Positions 19,401 through 28,658 of a DNA stretch of 64,000 nucleotides are shown in pieces. Every line of letters starts with the position of its first letter. Positions within the stretch are counted from its first letter, which is position 1. The notes under the pieces were generated by a model, which saw only the letters and a program-made list of their open reading frames with translations, had not been told where the DNA came from and did no database searches. The position numbers and the translations under genes are program-made. Origin of the DNA: Streptococcus iniae (GTDB lineage: Bacteria; Bacillota; Bacilli; Lactobacillales; Streptococcaceae). The stretch covers positions 1,578,001 to 1,642,000 of the forward strand of contig NZ_CP132230.1 of assembly GCF_030732225.1 (NCBI RefSeq), written 5' to 3'.

Positions 19401-19428
19401 AACCCAGTCAATTGGAATTGACCAGGTT
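19401..19428 (-). terminator. terminator of covRS
   Basis: On the minus strand a 13-pair stem (AACCTGGTCAATT with AATTGACTGGGTT, one mismatch pair, loop CC) is followed by TTTTTTC. It lies eight bases after the covS stop. Confidence 0.85.
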
Positions 19429-19435
19429 ACACTTT

Positions 19436-20926
19436 TTATTCATCAAGTGGCAAATGCAAAATAAATATGGACCCTTGATTTAGAACACTCTTAACCTCCA
19501 TGGAAAGGTGATAGCCCTCCACAATTTGTTCTAAAATTGAAAGGCCAATCCCCAAACCAGCTTGTGTGCTGGTTCGATTGCGAGATTTATCCGAGCGGTA
19601 AAACCGTTCAAAAATATGTTTAATATCCTCTTCAGAAATCCCTTCACCTCTATCACGAACAGTAACTAATGCTTCGTCCTCTTCGATTTTTAAGCCAATA
19701 CTGATACGTTTTTCTGAACGCGAGTATTTAATAGCATTATCAATCAAAATAAGCAAAGCTTGCTCAAAATGATTTTTGTAAATTTTTACAGCTGTCTTAG
19801 TCTCTCGAGGTTCCCATTCAAAAACAAAGTCTTCTCTGAGAACCTTGAAGTTCCCAATGACGGTTTCTATTGAACTTTCAACAGTTGTTATGTCATTTTC
19901 ATGCCCCTCAAAACTCCCTTGAACCCTAATCATATCTAGCATATCATTAATCATAATGGCCATACGATCAGCTTCATGAGCTGTAGCATTCAGACTTTCT
20001 TCTAAAATCTCACTATCATTTTTTCCCCCGCGTTGTAAAAGTCCAATATGACCTTTAATGATAGCAACAGGTGTTCTTAACTCATGACTAACATCACTAA
20101 TAAAGCGAGATTGAAGGGTTGTGTATTTCTCAACCTTATCCAGCATCGTATCAAAGATAACTGACAGCTCCTCAATTTCATCACCGGACTTGATATGTGA
20201 ACGCAAGGTTAGGTTGTTAGGATTCTCTGAAATATCACTCATAATCCCATGCAAATTATGTAATGGTTCTAAGAAACGTTTCGTTGATAATAAAATAATC
20301 ACATAAGCTAAGCATGAACCAAAAAGTTCAACAAAGAGTAACCAAAAAAGAAGCCTTGCACGAATCATAAAATAATCTTCTAAATCCTGATAAATCTGTA
20401 CGTAGCCAATTAATTTACCTGAGTTTTTAGAATACACTTTTTTAATAATTGAAAAACCTCGGTATTCCCCTTCAATACGGTCATCAAAAACCTCATCAAT
20501 CGGACCTTTTAGTTTATACCTAACCTCTTCTTCATCAGTGGTAAAAATCATGTTCTTATGCAGATTATAGATGTAAACCTCTTGTTCAGCATCTAAAATA
20601 TTCGTAATATCACGTTTACTCCTGATAATTTGACCATCACCATGCTCGTCAACTTTTAAATTTTCTTTATCGTTGATATAAAGAACTTCTGCTAAATTGT
20701 CAAACGAAAAATTAGAGTTCACCTCTGACAGACGAACCCTAACCATATTTAAAGTTTGATAGACTGATTGTTTTTCTTTCTTCAACAAAAAATAATTAGT
20801 TGAATAGTAAGCAATCAGAGTAAACGCAGAAAAAATGCAGAAGAAGAGTACAAAGAAGAGACTTGATAGTCGCTTGGGCAATGATCTTTTATACTTTTTT
20901 TGTCTTTTACATTTTATTTGCATCAT
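19436..20926 (-). CDS. covS: sensor histidine kinase CovS (CsrS)
   Basis: A 496-residue membrane kinase. TM1 is about 22-42, an extracellular sensor runs to about 190, TM2 about 191-214 is followed by a HAMP domain, then the dimerisation domain with the phospho-acceptor His281 in FISDVSHELRTPVAIIKGH, and the ATPase with N-box ILIDNAIKYS, DRGEGIS and GLGIGLSILEQIV. It controls the phosphorylation of CovR in response to stress, Mg2+ and LL-37 in S. pyogenes. Start ATG 20926 overlaps the covR stop (TAATG); a second ATG directly follows. Nothing looks truncated. Confidence 0.95.
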   Translation of the reverse strand: MMQIKCKRQKKYKRSLPKRLSSLFFVLFFCIFSAFTLIAYYSTNYFLLKKEKQSVYQTLNMVRVRLSEVNSNFSFDNLAEVLYINDKENLKVDEHGDGQIIRSKRDITNILDAEQEVYIYNLHKNMIFTTDEEEVRYKLKGPIDEVFDDRIEGEYRGFSIIKKVYSKNSGKLIGYVQIYQDLEDYFMIRARLLFWLLFVELFGSCLAYVIILLSTKRFLEPLHNLHGIMSDISENPNNLTLRSHIKSGDEIEELSVIFDTMLDKVEKYTTLQSRFISDVSHELRTPVAIIKGHIGLLQRGGKNDSEILEESLNATAHEADRMAIMINDMLDMIRVQGSFEGHENDITTVESSIETVIGNFKVLREDFVFEWEPRETKTAVKIYKNHFEQALLILIDNAIKYSRSEKRISIGLKIEEDEALVTVRDRGEGISEEDIKHIFERFYRSDKSRNRTSTQAGLGIGLSILEQIVEGYHLSMEVKSVLNQGSIFILHLPLDE

Positions 20927-21612
20927 TATTTCTCACGAATAACATATCCCATTCCACGAACAGTTTGAATATAGGACTCACGTCCTTGCATATCGATTTT
21001 TCCACGTAGGTAACGAATATACACGTCAACAACGTTTGTTTCAACAGCTTCATCGTATTTCCAAACATTTGACAGCAACTCTTCACGCGTCATGACACGA
21101 TTCATATTGCTCATTAAAATGTTTAACAAATCATATTCGCGTTTTGTCAATGAAATTTCTTCATCTCCACGGTTTACAGAACGGTTTTGTGGATTTAAGA
21201 CTAAATCACGGTAAATACCTTGATTAGGAGATTTTTTCTCAGTTTCAATATCTTGACGACGGAAAATTGCACGAATACGTGCCAATAATTCTTCAATAGC
21301 AAATGGCTTAACAATATAATCATCTGCACCACGATCCAAACCAGCAACCACGTCCATGATAGAATCGCGTGCTGTCATCATCATAATGTAGGTTGTTTTT
21401 TCAGTTTGAAGACGACGGGTCACTTCAAAACCATCCATTTCAGGTAACATCAAATCAAGCAAGATTAAATCAAAATCTTTTTCAAGCGCTGTGTCAAGTC
21501 CTTCACGACCATTCACTTCTACAGTTACTTCGTAACCTTCGTGTTGCAATTCTAATGAAACAAACCTTGCAAGATTTTTTTCATCTTCAACAATTAGAAT
21601 TTTTTTTGTCAT
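20926..21612 (-). CDS. covR: response regulator CovR (CsrR)
   Basis: A 228-residue OmpR-family regulator. Asp53 in LILLDLMLPEMDGFEVTRRL is the phosphorylated site, and Thr65, the residue targeted by the Stk kinase in group A and B streptococci, is conserved. The winged helix ends SYIQTVRGMGYVIREK. CovR mainly represses capsule and virulence genes in pyogenic streptococci. It is the first gene of the covRS operon. A near-consensus promoter lies 167 bases upstream. Both Asp53 and Thr65 being present means cross-regulation by the StkP at 60767 is possible. Confidence 0.97.
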   Translation of the reverse strand: MTKKILIVEDEKNLARFVSLELQHEGYEVTVEVNGREGLDTALEKDFDLILLDLMLPEMDGFEVTRRLQTEKTTYIMMMTARDSIMDVVAGLDRGADDYIVKPFAIEELLARIRAIFRRQDIETEKKSPNQGIYRDLVLNPQNRSVNRGDEEISLTKREYDLLNILMSNMNRVMTREELLSNVWKYDEAVETNVVDVYIRYLRGKIDMQGRESYIQTVRGMGYVIREK

Positions 21613-21778
21613 ATTCTATTACCCTTTTCCTTTTTTAAGAAGTTTTAAAAACTTCATAATAGTTATTGTATTTAGCCGCTACTCGACTAATTATTATCTC
21701 TCAGTCAAATCATATTTTTTATTCATCTCCATTTACCTTTATCAGTAGGGAGTTTTTTACTGAACAGATACTGTATAG

Positions 21779-21807
21779 AGTATACCAAAGTCATGTGCAG
21801 AATTCAA
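21779..21807 (-). promoter_or_regulatory. covR promoter candidate
   Basis: On the minus strand TTGAAT (21802-21807) and TATACT (21779-21784) are 17 bases apart. It predicts a leader of about 160 bases before the covR ATG at 21612. The leader is AT-rich and contains ATTAG-like words near 21690, which would suit CovR autoregulation, but I cannot show binding. Confidence 0.6.
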
Positions 21808-21840
21808 CAAAAAAATTACAATTTTCTTAAAGATTCAGTT

Positions 21841-22374
21841 TTATTCATCAAATAAGCCTTGAAGGGCTGAAAATGGACTGGCTTCTTCCTTTTTATCTGC
21901 TTTCATTGCCTGATACTGTTCTTCCGTCATAACCGCCCAATCATTACCTGTAGGAAGAGAATCTGACATTTTTTCGTCATCTGTCAATACCTGTAATGGA
22001 ATTGACAGAAGGATATTATCAATCGCACTTTCCTCGAGATCTATTGCATCACCTGTCAAAATAAGGAGAAGATTATCATCAACCAATTCTTTTTTTTCTG
22101 AAACAGATCCTTCTTCAATAAATATTTCTTGCACAAATTGACTTTCTTCAAGATCCACTGCTTTCATAGAACGGCTTGAGGGAAGCGTTAGGGTGTATGT
22201 TAAGTGATAGTCAAGAAGAAACAGCCCAGAATCATATGAGGCCGTTCCAACAGCTTTGACATGTTTAATGTCAATAATTTCGCTATTACGTGCCAATAAT
22301 GTTTCTTTAATGTCTAAATCTTGGTCAAAATGAAGAACTTCTTTTCTTTTCTTGAGTTCTGAAACGAGTATCAT
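21841..22374 (-). CDS. DUF177 (YceD) family protein
   Basis: A 177-residue acidic protein of the YceD/DUF177 family, which in many bacteria lies next to rpmF and is linked to 23S rRNA or lipid metabolism. The central VKAVGTASYDSGLFLLDYHL and TLTLPSSRSMKAVDLEES segments are the conserved strands, and the end QGLFDE is typical. The usual neighbour rpmF is absent; here it lies between covR and htpX. TTGACA (22425-22430) with TAAAAA 17 bases on is a likely promoter, and AGGAGAAAAT precedes the ATG. Confidence 0.8.
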   Translation of the reverse strand: MILVSELKKRKEVLHFDQDLDIKETLLARNSEIIDIKHVKAVGTASYDSGLFLLDYHLTYTLTLPSSRSMKAVDLEESQFVQEIFIEEGSVSEKKELVDDNLLLILTGDAIDLEESAIDNILLSIPLQVLTDDEKMSDSLPTGNDWAVMTEEQYQAMKADKKEEASPFSALQGLFDE

Positions 22375-22561
22375 ATTTTCTCCTAATAAATCTCTAATTT
22401 ATTTTTACTATTATTTTTAGATTTTGTCAACTATAATCAACAACTATTCTCTACCTTTATCTTAAACCCTAATAAAATAAAGGGTTATCGAGATTTTTTA
22501 AAAAATGATAATGTTTTGTCAATAGAAAAAGTCACTTATCATCATTAAAAAGTAGCACTCT

Positions 22562-23458
22562 TTACATCATTCGTAATCTTTCAATTCGCTCTGCAATCGG
22601 TGGATGTGTTGAAAATAAAGCAGAAATATCAGCTTTCTTCCGAGGTTCATTAATGTATAGAGCTGCACTAGCATCATCAACTGCTTGCTCCATTGGTTTG
22701 GAGTTTTCTAATTTTTCTAAAGCACGAATCATCCCTTCTGGATTTCGTGTTAAAGCAACCGAACTGGCATCTGCTAAAAATTCACGTTGGCGAGATATCG
22801 CTAATTGAACCAAAGACGCAACCAAGGGAGCTAAGATAATAGATAGAAGGGATAAAACTAGAAAAATAATCTCTAAGCCACCACTATCGCGATTGTTATC
22901 ACTTCGGCGTCTTCCCCCACCATACCACATCATGCGACCACCAATACTTGAAATCATTGTTATTGCACTAGCTAAAGCAACTGCTATTGTTGACAGTCTA
23001 ATGTCATAATTTCTAATGTGACTGACTTCGTGACCAATAACACCCTCTAATTCTTCTCTATTCATCAGATTTAACAAGCCAGTCGTTGCTGCAACAGCAG
23101 CCTTTTCTGGACTTGATCCTGTAGCAAATGCATTGAGTGATGAATCTTCAATAATATAGACTTTTGGCATCGGGATTTGGGCAACCATAGCCATATCTTC
23201 AACAATATGAAAATATTCTGGAGCATCATCAACACTAATTTCTCTGGCATTGTTCATTCTCATTACAACTTGAGTTGACTGAAAAATCATACTAAACGCA
23301 TAGATGGCACCAATAATCAATGCCATAGCAATGCCTAATTGATAGCTATTAACCAACAAATAGCCTGATGCAGCTCCAATAACAGCTAATAAGACAAAAA
23401 AAGCAATTAGTAAAACAAGTGTTCTGCGCTTGTTTCGTGCAATTTGTTCAAAAAGCAT
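22562..23458 (-). CDS. htpX: membrane metalloprotease HtpX
   Basis: A 298-residue M48 protease. Two N-terminal membrane segments (about 14-35 and 40-62) precede the zinc motif HEVSH at 143-147, with further hydrophobic segments at about 155-180 and 195-220, and the third ligand region is [18 protein letters not shown]. It degrades misfolded membrane proteins. It lies 38 bases after lemA on the same strand, the usual lemA-htpX pair. ATG 23458 follows AATGGAGG. Confidence 0.95.
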   Translation of the reverse strand: MLFEQIARNKRRTLVLLIAFFVLLAVIGAASGYLLVNSYQLGIAMALIIGAIYAFSMIFQSTQVVMRMNNAREISVDDAPEYFHIVEDMAMVAQIPMPKVYIIEDSSLNAFATGSSPEKAAVAATTGLLNLMNREELEGVIGHEVSHIRNYDIRLSTIAVALASAITMISSIGGRMMWYGGGRRRSDNNRDSGGLEIIFLVLSLLSIILAPLVASLVQLAISRQREFLADASSVALTRNPEGMIRALEKLENSKPMEQAVDDASAALYINEPRKKADISALFSTHPPIAERIERLRMM

Positions 23459-23496
23459 TGGGCCTCCATTCTAGGTTAAATACAGATAGAATTATC

Positions 23497-24054
23497 TTAA
23501 AAATTAAATTCCACTTTAGGAACTGCTTTTTCTTCCTCAGGTGTTTGTAAAAATTCACTAGCCTTAAAACCAAATAGTTTACCAACAATATTACCTGGGA
23601 ACATTTCCAATTTAGCATTATAATTAGCAGTTGTGGTATTGAATAGTTGGCGAGAATACGAAATTTTATTTTCAGTATTCGTCAATTCATCTTGCAATTT
23701 CAAGAAATTTTGATTGGCTTTTAATTCCGGATAATTTTCAGCGACAGCAATAATACTAGCCACTTGCTTGCTTAATTCATTTGACGCTTCCATTGTTGCT
23801 GCCGGTGTTGTTGCACGAGCAACTTGTGAGCGTAATTCTGCAATCTTCTCAAATGTTTTTTCTTCGTAACTGGCATAACCTTTTACCGTTTCAATCAGGT
23901 TAGGAATAAGGTCATTACGACGTTTTAGTTGCACATCAATTTGACTCCAAGCTTCCTTGGTATGCATACGGCTTTTGACAAAACCATTATAAGTTGCAAT
24001 CAACCAGACTACTACAAGTCCAATAACAATAAGTAAAATTAAAAATGTTGGCAT
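23497..24054 (-). CDS. lemA: LemA family protein
   Basis: A 185-residue protein with an N-terminal membrane anchor ([20 protein letters not shown]) and the LemA core [40 protein letters not shown] and [11 protein letters not shown]. The function is unknown to me; in streptococci LemA pairs with HtpX. GGAGAAATCAT precedes the ATG. The gene is divergent from rsmG. Confidence 0.92.
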   Translation of the reverse strand: MPTFLILLIVIGLVVVWLIATYNGFVKSRMHTKEAWSQIDVQLKRRNDLIPNLIETVKGYASYEEKTFEKIAELRSQVARATTPAATMEASNELSKQVASIIAVAENYPELKANQNFLKLQDELTNTENKISYSRQLFNTTTANYNAKLEMFPGNIVGKLFGFKASEFLQTPEEEKAVPKVEFNF

Positions 24055-24198
24055 ATGATTTCTCCTTTATTTCTTATGCCTTCATTATAACAAGTTTTAG
24101 TGCAATTAGAAAGTTCAAACACCTTTACAGAGGATTTGCCGTTTTGTTCTCACTACAATTATGATAAAATAGATAAAAATCAAAGATTGAGGAATGCA

Positions 24199-24915
24199 AT
24201 GACACCCCAAGAATTTTATCACACTTTAGAAGAAGCTGGTTTCCCGTTATCTCCTAAGCAAAAAGAACAATTTAAGACTTATTTTCATTTTTTAGTGGAA
24301 TGGAACGAGAAAGTCAACCTAACAGCAATCACCGAAGAAAATGATGTTTACCTCAAACATTTTTATGACTCTATTGCGCCCATTTTACAAGGTTATATCC
24401 CAAATGATAAGGTCAAACTGCTTGATATTGGTGCTGGTGCTGGTTTTCCTAGCATTCCAATGAAAATTATTTTCCCAGAACTCAATATCACCATCATTGA
24501 TTCCTTAAATAAACGCATTCACTTCTTAAATCAGTTAGCCCAAAAGCTAGAGCTAACAGATGTTCATTTCTATCATGGCAGAGCTGAAGATTTTGGTCAG
24601 GATAAAACTTTTCGTTCACAATTTGACTTTGTTACTGCCAGAGCTGTCGCCCGGATGCAAGTTTTATCTGAACTTACTATTCCTTTCTTAAGAATTGGCG
24701 GCAAACTACTTGCTCTTAAAGCACAAGCTGTAGATCAAGAATTAACAGATGCCAAAAAGGCATTAGCTATCCTTTTCTCACAGGTCATTGAAAATCAACA
24801 CTATTGTCTTCCAAATGGTGATTCTCGCTATATCACCATTGTTGAAAAGAAAAAAGAAACCCCTAATAAATACCCGCGCAAAGCTGGTTTACCAAATAAA
24901 AAACCCTTATCATAA
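24199..24915 (+). CDS. rsmG: 16S rRNA m7G527 methyltransferase RsmG
   Basis: The 238-residue protein has the SAM motif [17 protein letters not shown], then [18 protein letters not shown] and [13 protein letters not shown], and a basic end ([16 protein letters not shown]). The enzyme methylates G527 of 16S rRNA. The frame is open 33 codons further upstream, but the ATG at 24199 follows TTGAGGAA and gives the family start [12 protein letters not shown] Rho-independent terminator follows at 24922-24947, and then ktrB. Confidence 0.95.
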   Translation: MTPQEFYHTLEEAGFPLSPKQKEQFKTYFHFLVEWNEKVNLTAITEENDVYLKHFYDSIAPILQGYIPNDKVKLLDIGAGAGFPSIPMKIIFPELNITIIDSLNKRIHFLNQLAQKLELTDVHFYHGRAEDFGQDKTFRSQFDFVTARAVARMQVLSELTIPFLRIGGKLLALKAQAVDQELTDAKKALAILFSQVIENQHYCLPNGDSRYITIVEKKKETPNKYPRKAGLPNKKPLS

Positions 24916-24921
24916 ATCCCT

Positions 24922-24947
24922 AAAAAGCCCCACTTGTTTGGCTTTTT
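24922..24947 (+). terminator. terminator after rsmG
   Basis: AAAAAGCC and GGCTTTTT form an eight-pair stem with a ten-base loop followed by a long T run to 24959. The next gene's -10 box starts only 20 bases further on. Confidence 0.75.
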
Positions 24948-24966
24948 TAGTTTTTTTTTGATAGTA

Positions 24967-24972
24967 TATAAT
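24967..24972 (+). promoter_or_regulatory. -10 box of ktrB and start decision
   Basis: TATAAT at 24967-24972 overlaps the in-frame ATG at 24971, so that ATG cannot be translated from this promoter. It supports ktrB starting at 25007, some 30 bases downstream. The -35 region lies in the T run and is weak. Confidence 0.55.
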
Positions 24973-25006
24973 GGAATATGAGATTAGATTGGATGGGAAT
25001 TTCCTT

Positions 25007-26368
25007 ATGAGAACTTGGTCAGTAACGCAACGACTGACACTCAGCTTTGCACTTGTCATTTTTATTGGTAGTATTTTACTCTCACTACCCTTTTCACAGT
25101 ATCCAAATGGTCCTGACTCCACTTTCCTTGATCACCTTTTTAACGTGGTTTCAATGGTTTGTGTGACTGGATTGTCTGTTCTTCCTATTTCTGAAGCCTA
25201 TAACGGCTTTGGTCAAAGCATCTCCATTATCTTGATGCAAATCGGTGGACTGGGCTTAATCACTTTAATTGCAATCAGCACCTTTGCTCTAAAACGAAAA
25301 ATGGATTTTGCTGGTCATACCCTATTACAGTCCGCTTTAAATAAAGAAGATAGCAAGGGCTTAAAAGATTATCTTTTTTTCGCTTATAAAGTGACCTTTT
25401 GTATTGAATTTATTGGCTTTGTACTCATTGCCACTGATTTTGTCCCTCGTTTCGGATGGAAAAATGGTCTATTTAATAGTTTATTTCTAACCGTTTCAGG
25501 ATTTTGTAATGCTGGTTTTGATAATTTCGGCTCATCAAGTCTCAAGGACTTTGTTCTTAATCCAACCATCAATTTTGTTATTATTGCCCTAATCATTTCT
25601 GGTGGTATTGGTTTTGCTGTCTGGAGCGATATTGCTGATAATGTCAAACGTGTTGCTATTGAAAAACCTCGTTGGCATGGCAACTTTTACCGTAAACTTT
25701 CCAATCAGACCAAACTGGTTTTACAAACAACAGCCGTTATTTTAGTAATTGGGACCTTAATTTCTTGGTTTTTAGAAAAAGATAATCCTAAAACGATTGC
25801 CAACTATTCTCTTTTCCAGCAACTGATGGTTAGTTTTTTCCAAACCGTTACCATGCGTACTGCTGGATTTGCCACAATTTCTTACAATGATTCGCTAGCG
25901 CCAACAAACCTCTTGTATATGATTCAAATGATTATTGGAGGAGCGCCTGGTGGTACCGCAGGTGGTGTGAAAGTAACAACGGTTGCTATTCTCTTTTTAC
26001 TCTTTAAATCCGAATTATCTGGTCAAACGGAAGTTACCTTCAGAAATCGTATTATTGCAAGTAAAACCATCAAACAAACCATGACTGTTCTGATTTTCTT
26101 CTTTTCTATTTTGATTTCAGGTTACATTTTATTATTAAGTTTTGAACCTCATTTAGATCCTGTTGCACTACTCTTTGAAGCTATTTCAGCTATTGACACA
26201 GTAGGTGTTAGCATGGATATTACCCCACAATTATCAACTGCTGGACGTATTGTTATCATGTTTCTGATGTTTATTGGACGAGTTGGTCCAATTACTGTTT
26301 TAATCAGTCTCATCCAACGTAAAGAAAAAACAGTCCACTATGCAACAACAAATATTTTAGTAGGTTAA
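25007..26368 (+). CDS. ktrB: Trk/Ktr-type potassium transporter membrane subunit
   Basis: A 453-residue protein of four repeats each with a pore loop, including FNVVSMVCVTGLSVLP, SGFCNAGFDNFG, VTMRTAGFATIS and SAIDTVGVSMD with the conserved filter glycines. It is the K+ (Na+ coupled) pore subunit KtrB. The frame extends to 24971, but the promoter argument and the start MRTWSVTQRLTL indicate 25007. It is followed ten bases on by ktrA, its regulatory partner, so the pair is an operon. A dispersed hairpin element at 27056 ends the transcript. Confidence 0.93.
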   Translation: MRTWSVTQRLTLSFALVIFIGSILLSLPFSQYPNGPDSTFLDHLFNVVSMVCVTGLSVLPISEAYNGFGQSISIILMQIGGLGLITLIAISTFALKRKMDFAGHTLLQSALNKEDSKGLKDYLFFAYKVTFCIEFIGFVLIATDFVPRFGWKNGLFNSLFLTVSGFCNAGFDNFGSSSLKDFVLNPTINFVIIALIISGGIGFAVWSDIADNVKRVAIEKPRWHGNFYRKLSNQTKLVLQTTAVILVIGTLISWFLEKDNPKTIANYSLFQQLMVSFFQTVTMRTAGFATISYNDSLAPTNLLYMIQMIIGGAPGGTAGGVKVTTVAILFLLFKSELSGQTEVTFRNRIIASKTIKQTMTVLIFFFSILISGYILLLSFEPHLDPVALLFEAISAIDTVGVSMDITPQLSTAGRIVIMFLMFIGRVGPITVLISLIQRKEKTVHYATTNILVG

Positions 26369-26377
26369 GGAGTATAC

Positions 26378-27052
26378 ATGTTAAAACGTAAAACAATTGG
26401 AGTCCTTGGATTAGGAATTTTTGGTCGAACAGTGGCTCGCCAATTAAGTCAGTTTGATCAAGATGTTATTGCCATTGACACCAGAGAAAGCCATGTTAAT
26501 GAAGTTGCAGACTTGGTAACGAAGGCTGCTGTTGGTGATATGACCGATCGTGATTTCTTGTTAGCTGTGGGTATCGAACAATGCGATACCGTTGTTATTG
26601 CAACAGGTAACAATTTAGAAGCTTCCGTTCTTGCCATCATGCATTGTAAGAAATTAGGTGTCCCAGCTATTGTAGCCAAGGCTAAAAATAAAATTCATGA
26701 AGAAGTATTATATGGTATTGGAGCAACCAACGTGATCACACCCGAGCGAGATTCTGGAAAACGAGTTGCTTCAAATATCCTTAAACACCACATTGAAAGT
26801 ATCATCTATCTAGAACACGGCATTTCAATGATCAACTTTAAAATCCCAACCACTTGGATCGGGAAAACCTTGTCTGAATTAGATGTGCGTCAAAAATACG
26901 AGTTAAACGTTATTGGAACACGTCCAGAAAAAGAATCAACATTAGTACCAAATGTTAATCCTTTTGAACCCCTAAAAAGCGAAACAATTATTGTTGCCAT
27001 TTGCAATAACCACACCTTTGAAAAATTTGATTACTTAGGTTATCTTAAATAA
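26378..27052 (+). CDS. ktrA: potassium uptake regulatory subunit KtrA (RCK protein)
   Basis: A 224-residue RCK protein: Rossmann motif GVLGLGIFGRTVARQL with a typical dinucleotide site, ATGNNLEASV, and a C-terminal TrkA_C domain (residues 140-224). It gates KtrB on binding ATP/ADP and, in related species, c-di-AMP. AGGAGTATAC lies immediately before the ATG. It ends just before the second nested-hairpin element. Confidence 0.94.
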   Translation: MLKRKTIGVLGLGIFGRTVARQLSQFDQDVIAIDTRESHVNEVADLVTKAAVGDMTDRDFLLAVGIEQCDTVVIATGNNLEASVLAIMHCKKLGVPAIVAKAKNKIHEEVLYGIGATNVITPERDSGKRVASNILKHHIESIIYLEHGISMINFKIPTTWIGKTLSELDVRQKYELNVIGTRPEKESTLVPNVNPFEPLKSETIIVAICNNHTFEKFDYLGYLK

Positions 27053-27055
27053 AAA

Positions 27056-27195
27056 ATGAGGCTGGGCAAAAAGTCGAAATCTCATTGTTTTTTTCAAATT
27101 TCCGAAATAAGAAACCGCATGAAATCAACGTTTGTAAACGAAAGATTTCATGCGGTTTTGTTTATATTAGGCTTTTTGCCCAGCCCCGTTTTTTT
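27056..27195. repeat. dispersed nested-hairpin element, copy 2
   Basis: This is copy 1 (3321-3462) in reverse orientation, matched almost base for base including the inner stem CCGCATGAAATC and the CGTTTGTAAACG core. It sits between convergent ktrA and sstT and ends on a run of about 20 T residues, serving as terminator for both. Two near-identical copies in 24 kb imply recent movement or gene conversion. Confidence 0.85.
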
Positions 27196-27240
27196 TTTTT
27201 TTTTTTAAATAGTTACTTCTCAAAACCAGTGAGACAACCT

Positions 27241-28449
27241 TTATTTTTTCTTCCAAAATGCATTTTCAGCAACAGCCGTTAGGTAGACATCTGTTGATGA
27301 GTTCAAAGCAGTCTCACAAGAATCTTGGACAACACCAATGATAAAACCAACCCCAACCACTTGCATGGCTAAATCATTTGGAATACCAAATAAACTACAA
27401 GCCACAGGAATTAAAAGTAATGACCCGCCAGCAACACCAGATGCCCCACAGGCAGAAAGTGAAGCAATAATAGAAAGTAAAATGGTTGATAAAAAACTAA
27501 CTTTAACATCAAAGGTATTAGCTGCAGCTAATGTTAAAATATTGATAGTAATTGCTGCTCCTGCCATATTAATAGTTGCTCCAAGTGGAATAGATACCGA
27601 ATAAGTATCTTTATCTAAACCAAGTTTTTCACACAATTGCATATTTACTGGAATATTGGCAGCTGAAGAGCGAGTGAAAAAAGCAGTCATACCAGATTCA
27701 CGCAAGCAAGTAAGAACTAACGGATATGGGTTTTTATGCATAACAAGAAGTCCTATAAGAGGATTGACAACAAGCGCAACAGTTAGCATACTTGTCACTA
27801 ATACTAAGATTAAAATAGCATAATCTGACAACACACCCAATCCATTCTCTGCAATAGTTGCAAAGACAAGTCCCATAATACCAAATGGAGCACAATTGAT
27901 TACCCAAACCACAGCCTGCGAAGTGGCATCTGATGCCGCTTTGATAACTTTTTTGATTTCAGGTGAAGAGGCTTGAAGGGCTAAGCCAAAAACCATAGCC
28001 CAAAATAAAATTCCCAAATAATTGGCATTCACCAGGGCGTTAATTGGATTATCAACCAAATTTAACAATAAATTTTGGAAAATTTCTGACAAGCCTCCTG
28101 GAGGTGCGATCCCGTCACCACCTGTATCTTGTAACTTGAGCGTCAAAGGTTTAACATAACTTGCTAAAACTGCTACTAAAGCAGCCGAAAAAGTTCCCAT
28201 GAGATAGAGCACCAAAATTAATTTCATATTGGTTTCACGGCCCTTTTTATGATGGGAAATAGCTTGCACAACCAAGGTTAAAACAAGTAAAGGGGCAATA
28301 GCTTTTAATGCACCAACAAAGAGCTTTCCTAAAAGACTAATTGCTTTTAGTTGTGGGAAAAATAGAGCCAATAATATACCTGTAATAATACCAATGATAA
28401 TCCTCTTAATCAGGCTCATCTTTTTCCAACTTAATATGACATTTTTCAT
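27241..28449 (-). CDS. sstT: serine/threonine:sodium symporter SstT
   Basis: A 402-residue dicarboxylate/amino-acid:cation symporter with nine or so membrane segments. The signature [21 protein letters not shown] and the hairpin-loop motifs ALAAANTFD and [20 protein letters not shown] match SstT. It imports serine and threonine with Na+. GGAAGTTACT precedes the ATG. It converges with ktrA across the hairpin element, and is divergent from brnQ. Confidence 0.93.
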   Translation of the reverse strand: MKNVILSWKKMSLIKRIIIGIITGILLALFFPQLKAISLLGKLFVGALKAIAPLLVLTLVVQAISHHKKGRETNMKLILVLYLMGTFSAALVAVLASYVKPLTLKLQDTGGDGIAPPGGLSEIFQNLLLNLVDNPINALVNANYLGILFWAMVFGLALQASSPEIKKVIKAASDATSQAVVWVINCAPFGIMGLVFATIAENGLGVLSDYAILILVLVTSMLTVALVVNPLIGLLVMHKNPYPLVLTCLRESGMTAFFTRSSAANIPVNMQLCEKLGLDKDTYSVSIPLGATINMAGAAITINILTLAAANTFDVKVSFLSTILLSIIASLSACGASGVAGGSLLLIPVACSLFGIPNDLAMQVVGVGFIIGVVQDSCETALNSSTDVYLTAVAENAFWKKK

Positions 28450-28477
28450 AGTAACTTCCTTTTTTAAAATAGTTTAT

Positions 28478-28546
28478 CTATTTAGCATAATATATTTTAA
28501 ATTTTCCGTCAAACGCTTTGGTAATCGTTTTCTCTTTTTTTAGCAT
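28478..28546 (-). CDS. possible 22-residue leader ORF upstream of sstT
   Basis: An ATG at 28546 has a perfect AAAGGAGGTCAAC ribosome site and starts a 22-codon basic frame (begins MLKKEKTITK, ends IYYAK) closed by TAG at 28478, 28 bases before the sstT ATG. It contains two Thr codons. It could be a leader peptide. Against it, the same bases GTTGACCTCC on the plus strand hold a -35 box for brnQ, so the ribosome site may be a coincidence. I recognise no homologue. Confidence 0.3.
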   Translation of the reverse strand: MLKKEKTITKAFDGKFKIYYAK

Positions 28547-28547
28547 G

Positions 28548-28620
28548 TTGACCTCCTTTAAAAACTTAGATATAATAGCAGAAGTCTTGAATTGACTAGG
28601 GATTTAGATTGAATTATCTA
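28548..28620 (+). promoter_or_regulatory. two candidate brnQ promoters
   Basis: TTGACC (28548-28553) and TATAAT (28571-28576) have a 17-base spacer. TTGACT (28592-28597) and TATCTA (28615-28620) also have a 17-base spacer. Both point to brnQ and give leaders of about 75 and 32 bases. Two start sites may allow separate control by amino acid state. Confidence 0.6.
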
Positions 28621-28658
28621 AAAATTAAATTTTTAAAAAAGGGAATATTTTTTTATTT

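Noticed and set aside
22465-22486. Terminator after htpX
   Set aside because: AACCCT and AGGGTT pair, but no clear T run follows on either strand; too weak to list.
24971-25006. ATG at 24971 as ktrB start
   Set aside because: It overlaps the -10 box TATAAT and lacks a ribosome site; 25007 fits better.
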